From an uncultured Roseburia sp. (GTDB taxonomy: Bacteria; Bacillota_A; Clostridia; Lachnospirales; Lachnospiraceae): a DNA stretch of 23,298 bases. The position numbers and the translations under genes are program-made. Location of the stretch: positions 1 through 23,298 of the forward strand of contig CAAEAE010000054.1 of the NCBI GenBank assembly GCA_900753715.1, read 5' to 3'. Numbering within the stretch: the first letter of the stretch is position 1; every line of letters begins with the position of its first letter. Shown here piece after piece: positions 6,546-13,512 of this stretch. The notes under the pieces are model-generated. The model searched no databases. It had not been told where the DNA came from and was given only the letters and a program-made list of their open reading frames with translations.

Positions 6546-9311
6546 TCATTCATTATTCTTAAATCCACACTTCGGGCAGACATCTCCGCCCTGATATAAA
6601 TAGCCGCATCGGAAACAGCAGATTTTATCATGCTTCTCCTTCGCAAGATAGGTTACCTGTCTTGACGGAGGCTTCTCCTGTAAGTAATGGACAAACTCGT
6701 TGAGCGTTTCTGCCAACGCCGGAAGCTTTTTTGATTCGACCGCATACGGCACCTTTAGCTTATCACCGTTTTTCCGATGCACATACAAACCACGGTTTAA
6801 CAGTCCCGTCGATGCCGTAATCTCACGGATAGAGGAAACCGGAAATCCATACGAGGTCAGAAGCGTGCTGTAGTAAAAATGCTCCGGTGTGAGAATAAAA
6901 CCTTCCCCGCCGCTTCGGTTTTTGGAGGTATCTGCAACCAGAATCGGGTATTCAAACAGCCCCCGCCCTGCCGCATAGGATGCCAGCGCATAGTCAATCA
7001 CTTCTGTCTCTTCCGGCTCTGCCTGCTTTAAAACAACTTTTCTTGCCGGATAAAAATGATGTCTCTCATTCTCTCCGATTCCAGCCTCCGTGAAATCCTC
7101 CTGCAATTTCTTTACCAGAAGCTCACATTCGTCTGCCTTAATCTTCGACAGACGCTTTTCGAGCATCTCCATCGCATTTGTCTTTAATTCCGGCAGGAAA
7201 TCTCCGTCCCTGATTTTCTCAAATGCCTCTGCCGCCTCGTTGAAGTCCTTGTGCATCACATCCCCTGTAATTTCATCAATGGCTTCCTCATCGAGCTTTT
7301 TGATTTTTTCATCCAATTTATCAAGATACGGCATGACAAGCTCCGGTAAAAAGTCTCCGTCCCGCAGTTTTTTGGCAAGCTCTACATAGTCCCCGCGCTC
7401 CGTCTTTCTCGCCCGGCTCACGACATTGGCGATTTCCTGCTTTTCCGCCTCCCTGCGGCTCTCGTTCAAACGCGCCTCATACGGAGTCAGATCCACTCCT
7501 TCATAACTGTGAATCTTATCCGCAAACACCTTGTATCTTGCGCGGTCCATGCGCGGCGGCATCTTCTCCATCAGCTTTTTTACTTCCACCGTTCCCTGCG
7601 CCTTCATCTCTTCTTCTAGCTTCTTACGAAGCGGCTCCGTTACCTCCTGCGGCAGGGCCGCCCCCGCCCCTTCCTCGTAAACTCTCTTTAAAACGGTATA
7701 GGGCTTTCCCTGACAGCTTTCCACGCGCTTACTAAGCTGTCCTGCCTTCTCTTTTACGACTGCATCTTCCACCTGTTTTAAATACGCCTGCCTGCGCTCC
7801 GGCATAAGATTTTTTTCCTGCTCAAGCTGACGCTTTAATTCTCCTAACTGTCTTGGAGACAGGCGGTCTAACATCTGAAATCTCGCTTCGTATCTGCGTT
7901 CCGTCTCCTGTCTGACTGCATCTCCCGGTGTCTCCCCGGCTTCCTGCCCCGGTGTCTGTGTGGTTACATCTCCCGTCATCCGGCTGTCTGCATCCCCTGA
8001 TAGGTGACCTGCTGTTTTCACAGGCGCGTATCCGTCAGAGCTTTTCTGTCCCGTCTCTACAGATGTCTGTCTGTTTTGTCCGTGAAACGCTTCTTCCCGC
8101 TGTCCGCCGGATGCTCCACCCATCTGTCTTCCGGCGGCGCTTTCCTTTGACTGTGACTTTTCCCGTTCTGTTCGCATCGGATTCTGCCGCAGTTCTTTCT
8201 GTCTTTTTAAGACTCTCTCTCTTGCTTTTTCTGTCTCTTCTCCTTCCGGGAAAAATCCGGCTTCTAATTTTTCAGACAACTCTGCAACATCAGCAGGATT
8301 CTCCCAGTCTGTCTTTAAAAGTGCCTCTGCAAGCGTCTCCGGAGCGTTTTGGATTTCTTCCGGATTCTCGGCATTTTCCGGGTTTTTGGCGTCCTCCACG
8401 CCCTCCTTGGGTTTTGGCGTCACAAAACGGTTATAGTTCGGGTTGGAAATCCGCTCACCGTTTTTTCCGAGAAGCTCGAGATAATCGAGATACGCTTTCC
8501 CATCCCCTTCGAAATCCATACAATAGATATCCCCATCCGCTAAAAGATGTTCCGGTCTTGGGGTATAGAATTTCTTACACTTGTCGCATGTAAACGCGCG
8601 GGCAAGCAAAACCGCTCCCTCCTCCGTCTCAATCCGAAATTCCTTTCCGACCGGATAAACAACCATATGAAGCCCCTCGCCGCAGTCCGGACAACCGTAG
8701 CCTACCATATAAAAATTGTTTCCAAGCCGGTGTTTTTTCCGGTCTTCCGGAGCAATCTCCGACTCCGGGAAGCTGCACGTTCTCTTTTTCCACAAAAGCT
8801 TATGCCAGAGTCCGCCTTCCTCCTCCGGCTGTTCTGCCGTCTCCCCCGGCTTTTCCTGCCACTCTAACGCATAGCTGACCACATCCTCGTAGGTGACACG
8901 GATTCCTTCTTTATAAAAACGAAAATACTGGTAATTGTACTCCGGCTCTACTGCAATTTCCTGCATGACACCGCTAAAAAGCGCATTTAACTGCTCATAG
9001 TTTTTTTCCACACGGATGCCGCGAAGCGTGCCCCATTTGCCAAACGCATACAGAATCATATTGATGACGTTTAACACATGGGTGTTGCCGGTGATATCCC
9101 GGATTTCGTCTTCCTTTAATTCAATGTCAAAAATATTCGTGCCAACTTTACGGTCATCAAAATGGAAAAAGAGAGAACGCACCTCTCCCTGCAAAATCAG
9201 ATAGTTGTCAATCACAAGAAAAATGCCGTTCCACTGCACCGGCGCTTTCATCGCATCAATCAGACGCTCAAATGTATATTTTAATTCCGGGGTTGCCCGA
9301 AGTAAAATCAT
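6546..9311 (-). CDS. Unrecognised multidomain protein: two zinc ribbons, helical repeats, PH-like domain
   Basis: I do not recognise this 921-residue protein as a named family. Residues 1-150 form a compact alpha/beta region with no motif I can name. Residues 200-265 hold a zinc ribbon (C207/C210 and C242/C245). Residues 300-345 and 375-470 are Glu/Gln/Gly/Thr-rich and probably disordered. Charged helices form a degenerate repeat of about 50 residues centred on a Pro at 355, 504, 554, 610, 656 and 707; the last two carry RDGDFLPEL. Residues 785-880 look like a bacterial PH-like beta domain (GFILTPEHFYYS, then SSIREITAS). The C-terminus is a second ribbon (C899/C902, C912/C915). There is no signal peptide or clear membrane helix, so it is probably cytoplasmic, perhaps a scaffold. 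ATG 9311 has GGGAG 9 bases upstream. It is divergent from htpG and heads the run leading to pdaA. Confidence 0.85.
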   Translation of the reverse strand: MILLRATPELKYTFERLIDAMKAPVQWNGIFLVIDNYLILQGEVRSLFFHFDDRKVGTNIFDIELKEDEIRDITGNTHVLNVINMILYAFGKWGTLRGIRVEKNYEQLNALFSGVMQEIAVEPEYNYQYFRFYKEGIRVTYEDVVSYALEWQEKPGETAEQPEEEGGLWHKLLWKKRTCSFPESEIAPEDRKKHRLGNNFYMVGYGCPDCGEGLHMVVYPVGKEFRIETEEGAVLLARAFTCDKCKKFYTPRPEHLLADGDIYCMDFEGDGKAYLDYLELLGKNGERISNPNYNRFVTPKPKEGVEDAKNPENAENPEEIQNAPETLAEALLKTDWENPADVAELSEKLEAGFFPEGEETEKARERVLKRQKELRQNPMRTEREKSQSKESAAGRQMGGASGGQREEAFHGQNRQTSVETGQKSSDGYAPVKTAGHLSGDADSRMTGDVTTQTPGQEAGETPGDAVRQETERRYEARFQMLDRLSPRQLGELKRQLEQEKNLMPERRQAYLKQVEDAVVKEKAGQLSKRVESCQGKPYTVLKRVYEEGAGAALPQEVTEPLRKKLEEEMKAQGTVEVKKLMEKMPPRMDRARYKVFADKIHSYEGVDLTPYEARLNESRREAEKQEIANVVSRARKTERGDYVELAKKLRDGDFLPELVMPYLDKLDEKIKKLDEEAIDEITGDVMHKDFNEAAEAFEKIRDGDFLPELKTNAMEMLEKRLSKIKADECELLVKKLQEDFTEAGIGENERHHFYPARKVVLKQAEPEETEVIDYALASYAAGRGLFEYPILVADTSKNRSGGEGFILTPEHFYYSTLLTSYGFPVSSIREITASTGLLNRGLYVHRKNGDKLKVPYAVESKKLPALAETLNEFVHYLQEKPPSRQVTYLAKEKHDKICCFRCGYLYQGGDVCPKCGFKNNE

Positions 9312-9344
9312 GCCCCATTGCTCCCTTCCACTGCATTTTCCTCT

Positions 9345-9373
9345 ATTATAGTACTTTTTATCGAAATTGTCTT
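9345..9373 (-). promoter_or_regulatory. Candidate sigma-A promoter for the 921-residue protein gene
   Basis: On the minus strand, TATAAT (9345-9350) is a perfect -10. AAGACA (9368-9373) is a 4/6 match to the -35, with 17 bases between them. The -10 lies about 34 bases upstream of the ATG at 9311. It may also drive pdaA and hcp downstream, since only 61 and 84 bases separate those genes. Confidence 0.5.
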
Positions 9374-9448
9374 TCTTATTTCAAGCCAGTTTATAAACTT
9401 TTAAGAAACACCACAAACCGCGTGATTCCGGCGTTTTCGATTTTATTG

Positions 9449-9475
9449 TTAGCACTCGTTACAAAAGAGTGCTGA
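9449..9475 (+). promoter_or_regulatory. CIRCE operator (HrcA binding site) upstream of htpG
   Basis: TTAGCACTC (9449-9457), a 9-base spacer and GAGTGCTGA (9467-9475) match the CIRCE consensus TTAGCACTC-N9-GAGTGCTAA at 17 of 18 positions with the exact spacer length. CIRCE is bound by the HrcA repressor and normally controls groES-groEL and hrcA-grpE-dnaK. Its presence here implies HrcA control of htpG, unlike Bacillus subtilis, where htpG is outside the HrcA regulon. It ends 7 bases before the apparent -35. Confidence 0.92.
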
Positions 9476-9482
9476 TTTTCTA

Positions 9483-9509
9483 TTGACTTTTGCAAAAGAC
9501 AGTTATAAT
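9483..9509 (+). promoter_or_regulatory. Candidate sigma-A promoter of htpG
   Basis: TTGACT (9483-9488) and a perfect TATAAT (9504-9509) lie just downstream of CIRCE, about 43 bases before the ATG. The spacing between them is 15 bases, shorter than the usual 17. The overlapping TAATAT (9506-9511) gives 17-base spacing but a weaker -10. Short spacing would fit a promoter that needs conditional help, but the start site is not known. Confidence 0.6.
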
Positions 9510-9551
9510 ATTTTACTCATGAGGATTTTATAGTAAAGGAGTGTATTTCAT

Positions 9552-11645
9552 ATGGCAAACAAACAAGGAAGCCTTTCCATTGACAGTGAAAATCTTTTTC
9601 CGATTATTAAAAAATGGTTATATTCTGACCATGATATTTTTTACCGCGAGTTAATCAGCAACGGCTGTGATGCTATCACCAAGTTAAAGAAGTTAGACAT
9701 GATGGGAGAATATTCCCTTCCGGCAGATTTCAAGGCAAAAGTAGAGGTTATCGTAAACCCGGAAGAAAAAACCTTGAAGTTTATCGATAACGGTCTTGGT
9801 ATGACCGCAGACGAGGTAGAGGAATACATCTGCCAGATTGCGTTTTCCGGCGCTACGGATTTCATCCAGAAATATAAGGACAAATCCACAGACGACCAGA
9901 TTATCGGACATTTCGGTCTGGGCTTTTACTCTGCATTCATGGTTGCAGACCAGGTAACCATCGATACCCTTTCTTATAAGGAAGGTGCCACCCCGGTACA
10001 CTGGACCTGCGACGGCGGCACGGACTATGAACTTTCCGACGGCAGCAAGGATACCATCGGTACAGAGATTACCCTGTACTTAAATGAGGACTGCCTGGAA
10101 TTTGCAAACGAATACCGTGCAAGAGAAGTCATCGAAAAGTACTGCTCTTTCATGCCGACCCCGATTTTCTTAAGCCGTGCAAATGCCGAGACTCAGTACG
10201 AAACCATCGACGCAGCGGACAAGCTTGACACCGATACAGTGGTTGAAACCATCCACGAAGACGCAAAGATGGAAGAAAAAGAAAACGATAAGGGCGAAAA
10301 AGAGATGGTGGAGGTATCTCCTGCCAAGGATAAGCTCAAAATTGTAAAACGTCCGGTTCCGTTAAACGACACAACCCCACTTTGGATGAAAAACCCGAAT
10401 GACTGCACCGACGAAGAATACAAGGCATTTTACCGCAAGGTATTTAACGACTACAAGGAGCCACTGTTCTGGATTCACCTGAACATGGATTATCCGTTTA
10501 ACTTAAAAGGAATTCTGTACTTCCCGAAAATTAACACCGAGTACGATTCCATCGAAGGAACGATTAAGCTCTACAATAACCAGGTATTTATCGCCGACAA
10601 TATTAAGGAAATCATTCCTGAATTTTTAATGCTGTTAAAGGGCGTTATCGACTGCCCGGACCTTCCGTTAAACGTTTCCAGAAGTGCCTTACAGAATGAC
10701 GGTTTTGTAAAGAAGATTTCCGAGCACATCACCAAGAAGGTTGCCGACAAATTAATCGGTATGTGCAAGACCGATAAGGAAACCTACGAAAAATACTGGG
10801 ATGACATCAGCCCGTTCATTAAATACGGCTGCTTAAAGGACACAAAATTCTGTGACAAGATGAATGATTACATTCTCTTTAAGAATCTGGATGACAAATA
10901 TCTCACCCTTCCGGAATTATTAGTCAAAGAGGAAGAAAAGAAAGCCGAAAATGAGGCAGAGGTTGTCGACTCTGCAACCGGCGAATCTGTGACCGAGGAT
11001 GCCGCAGACGATGCCAAGGAAGAAGAAAAGGATGACCGCAAGGTAATCTACTATGTAACCGATAAGAAACAGCAGGGTCAGTATATCAATCTGTTCAAAG
11101 AGCAGAACATGGACGCTGTCATCTTAGACCACAACATTGATACTTCCTTCATCTCCCAGTTAGAGCAGCGCAATGAGCACTACAAATTCATGCGTATCGA
11201 TGCGGACTTAACCGACTCCTTAAAGGATGAGACAAGCGAAGACGAATTAAAGGATGAAACCGAAACCTTAACCGACCTGTTCCGCAAGAACCTGCACAAT
11301 GACAAGCTTACCGTCAAGGTGGAGAAATTAAAGAACGAGAATGTTTCCTCCATCATCACCCTCTCCGAGGAAGGACGCAGAATGCAGGATATGATGCGGA
11401 TGTATGCTGCTGGCGGTATGGGCGGCATGGACCTCGATATGTTCGGTGGAAACCAGACCTTAACCTTAAATGCAAACAATGCACTGGTAAAATATATTTT
11501 CGAGCACAAGGATTCCGAGCATGTTCCGATGTTCTGTGAACAGCTTTACGACCTGGCACTGCTCTCCAACCAGCCGCTCTCTGTAGATGCAATGACGAAA
11601 TTTGTAGAACGCAGTAACAAGATTATGATGCTGCTTGCAAAATAA
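9552..11645 (+). CDS. htpG: Molecular chaperone HtpG (bacterial Hsp90)
   Basis: A 697-residue Hsp90, about 70 residues longer than the E. coli protein. The N-terminal GHKL ATPase domain shows E33 and N37 in YRELISNG, D79 in IDNGLGM, and the lid/glycine motif GHFGLGFYSAFMVAD (119-133). The middle-domain catalytic Arg is R377 in NVSRSALQND. The extra length is in two places: a charged N-M linker (about 222-262), unusual in bacterial Hsp90s, and an acidic low-complexity insertion in the middle/C-terminal region (about 457-496). The C-terminal domain has a Met/Gly-rich stretch (MQDMMRMYAAGGMGGMD). It is a cytosolic ATP-dependent chaperone for client proteins under stress. ATG 9552 has AAAGGAG 10 bases upstream. 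The promoter and CIRCE site lie immediately upstream. I see no convincing terminator between it and the ABC exporter genes. Confidence 0.97.
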   Translation: MANKQGSLSIDSENLFPIIKKWLYSDHDIFYRELISNGCDAITKLKKLDMMGEYSLPADFKAKVEVIVNPEEKTLKFIDNGLGMTADEVEEYICQIAFSGATDFIQKYKDKSTDDQIIGHFGLGFYSAFMVADQVTIDTLSYKEGATPVHWTCDGGTDYELSDGSKDTIGTEITLYLNEDCLEFANEYRAREVIEKYCSFMPTPIFLSRANAETQYETIDAADKLDTDTVVETIHEDAKMEEKENDKGEKEMVEVSPAKDKLKIVKRPVPLNDTTPLWMKNPNDCTDEEYKAFYRKVFNDYKEPLFWIHLNMDYPFNLKGILYFPKINTEYDSIEGTIKLYNNQVFIADNIKEIIPEFLMLLKGVIDCPDLPLNVSRSALQNDGFVKKISEHITKKVADKLIGMCKTDKETYEKYWDDISPFIKYGCLKDTKFCDKMNDYILFKNLDDKYLTLPELLVKEEEKKAENEAEVVDSATGESVTEDAADDAKEEEKDDRKVIYYVTDKKQQGQYINLFKEQNMDAVILDHNIDTSFISQLEQRNEHYKFMRIDADLTDSLKDETSEDELKDETETLTDLFRKNLHNDKLTVKVEKLKNENVSSIITLSEEGRRMQDMMRMYAAGGMGGMDLDMFGGNQTLTLNANNALVKYIFEHKDSEHVPMFCEQLYDLALLSNQPLSVDAMTKFVERSNKIMMLLAK

Positions 11646-11671
11646 TCTGTCGAAAAACTTCTAATATACTC

Positions 11672-11700
11672 TTGTAACTTTCCTCCGGGAAGATTAAAAT
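11672..11700 (+). promoter_or_regulatory. Candidate promoter for the ABC exporter operon
   Basis: TTGTAA (11672-11677) and TAAAAT (11695-11700) are separated by 17 bases and lie 34 bases before the ATG at 11734. Read-through from htpG is also possible because no T-tract hairpin lies between the genes. Pattern match only. Confidence 0.4.
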
Positions 11701-11733
11701 AGAAATGATATTTTTCTTTTCGGAGGTTCGTTC

Positions 11734-13512
11734 ATGAGTTCTTTTCAATTTATTTTCCAATACATCAAAAAGCATAAATTCCAATATCTCGCCGGAATTC
11801 TTACCTTATTTGTTGTTGATTTTGCAAACCTGTTCATCCCACAGCTAACCGGAACTATCACAGACGGTCTCACTGCACACACGATGGACTGGAACGGGGT
11901 AAAATCCTGCCTGCTTGCCATCTTCCTTCTCGGTTTAACCTTAACCATCGGAAGATTTCTCTGGCGTTACTTTCTGTTTGGTGCCTCACGTTCCATTGAG
12001 CGTGAGCTGCGTGACACGATGTTTGCACACCTCGAAAAGATGGACGTGGAATATTATAACGAACACAAGACCGGCGATTTGATGACCCGCTTCACCAGCG
12101 ACTTAAATTCCATCCGTATGGCAATTGGTCCGGCGATTATCTCTCTCTTTGACGGAACCGTTATGGCAGTTATGGTCATCTTCCAGATGATGATTTATGT
12201 CAACGTAAAGCTTACGCTTGTCGCATTGATTCCGATGTTTCTTATCTCCATCGGTGAAATTTTTTATGGGAAAATCATGCACCCGCGCTATCTTGCCCGC
12301 CAGGAGGCAGTTTCCGACCTGACCGATTTCGTCCAGGAAAGCTTCTCCGGAGTGCGCGTCATCAAGGCTTTTGTAAGAGAGCGCAGTGAATGTGCCGCCT
12401 TTGCCAGACAAAACCGCAACACCATGAATAAAAACCTTAAAGTTGTGGGACTGCTATCCGTTGTCATGCCGCTCTTAGATGTGATTATCGGATTTTCGAG
12501 CCTCGCGGCGCTCATCTACGGCGGTTATATGGCACTTATCGGAGAAATTACGCTCGGACGCTTTGTCGCCTTTAATCAGTACATCAATATGCTTGTATGG
12601 CCGATGCTCGCCTGCGGAGACGCCATCAATATGTTTTCGCAGGGTGCCGCCTCCATCAAGCGTGTGAAAGAGGTGTTTGACTCCAAGCCGGAGGTTTCCG
12701 ATGCAAAAGACGTCGCACCTGTGGATGCACTGAAGGGAGAAATCACACTCTCCCACTTAACCTTTATCCACCACGGTCACACGGAGCCAACCTTAAAGGA
12801 TATCAGCTTAAACGTGCCGGCAGGTTCCACGCTCGCCATTATCGGGCGTACCGGAAACGGCAAATCCACACTGGTCAACCTGCTGTTACATCTTTATAAC
12901 GCAAAATCTGGCATGATTTTCTTTGACGGAAGGGACATTAACACGATTCCGCTAAAAACCTTACGTGAAAATATTGCGTATGTGCCGCAGGACAATTTTC
13001 TGTTTTCCGATACCTTAAAAGCCAATATTGCTTTCGGCGTGGAAGGCGAAGATATGGATGCGATTACCGAAGCAACCCAGGCTGCCTGCATTCATGACAG
13101 CATCGCCCTGTTTCCTGCCGGATACGATACAATCGTAGGTGAACGTGGTGTCACACTCTCCGGCGGTCAGAAACAGCGAAGCTCCATTGCACGCGCGCTG
13201 ATGAAGGATGCTCCGATTCTGATTTTAGACGATGCACTCTCCGCTGTCGACACCGATACCGAGGAGCACATCCTGCGCAATCTGAAAAAGAACCGTGCCG
13301 GAAAAACCACGATTCTGATTGCCCACCGCATTTCTACAATTCAGAATGCCGATATGATTCTGGTGTTGGACGATGGCATTGCAAAAGAACTCGGAACCCA
13401 TGAGGAACTGATGAAATTAAATGGAATTTACAGGGATATGTTTGAAAAACAGCAGCTTGAAGCCGCTGTGGGGGAACAGACCGCACACTTACAGAAAGAA
13501 GGTGCCTGCTAA
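11734..13512 (+). CDS. Heterodimeric ABC exporter, degenerate-site subunit (YheI/BmrC-like)
   Basis: A 592-residue half-transporter with an N-terminal six-helix exporter domain (about residues 15-310) and a C-terminal nucleotide-binding domain. Motifs are Walker A GRTGNGKST (371-379), Q-loop YVPQD (Q419), signature LSGGQ (475-479), Walker B LILDD (496-500) and switch His H531. The residue after the Walker B Asp is Asp (D500), not the catalytic Glu. This marks the non-hydrolysing site of asymmetric exporters such as BmrCD or TM287/288. The partner is the next gene. Membrane-domain sequence and order resemble Bacillus YheI followed by YheH. The likely role is ATP-driven export of drugs, lipids or peptides; the substrate is not readable. 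ATG 11734 has GGAGG 7 bases upstream. The stop codon directly abuts the next start. Confidence 0.92.
   Translation: MSSFQFIFQYIKKHKFQYLAGILTLFVVDFANLFIPQLTGTITDGLTAHTMDWNGVKSCLLAIFLLGLTLTIGRFLWRYFLFGASRSIERELRDTMFAHLEKMDVEYYNEHKTGDLMTRFTSDLNSIRMAIGPAIISLFDGTVMAVMVIFQMMIYVNVKLTLVALIPMFLISIGEIFYGKIMHPRYLARQEAVSDLTDFVQESFSGVRVIKAFVRERSECAAFARQNRNTMNKNLKVVGLLSVVMPLLDVIIGFSSLAALIYGGYMALIGEITLGRFVAFNQYINMLVWPMLACGDAINMFSQGAASIKRVKEVFDSKPEVSDAKDVAPVDALKGEITLSHLTFIHHGHTEPTLKDISLNVPAGSTLAIIGRTGNGKSTLVNLLLHLYNAKSGMIFFDGRDINTIPLKTLRENIAYVPQDNFLFSDTLKANIAFGVEGEDMDAITEATQAACIHDSIALFPAGYDTIVGERGVTLSGGQKQRSSIARALMKDAPILILDDALSAVDTDTEEHILRNLKKNRAGKTTILIAHRISTIQNADMILVLDDGIAKELGTHEELMKLNGIYRDMFEKQQLEAAVGEQTAHLQKEGAC

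Noticed and set aside
7928..8593. 221-codon plus-strand open frame opposite the unknown protein gene
   Set aside because: It lies antisense to the low-complexity linker and ribbon region. Its product is Leu/Pro/Ser/Arg-rich with no domain, and no ribosome site is apparent. It is a shadow of the codon bias on the other strand.
11678..11692. Hairpin CTTTCC-TCC-GGGAAG after htpG as a terminator
   Set aside because: The loop is only three bases and no T-tract follows directly. It lies in the spacer of a candidate promoter for the ABC genes.
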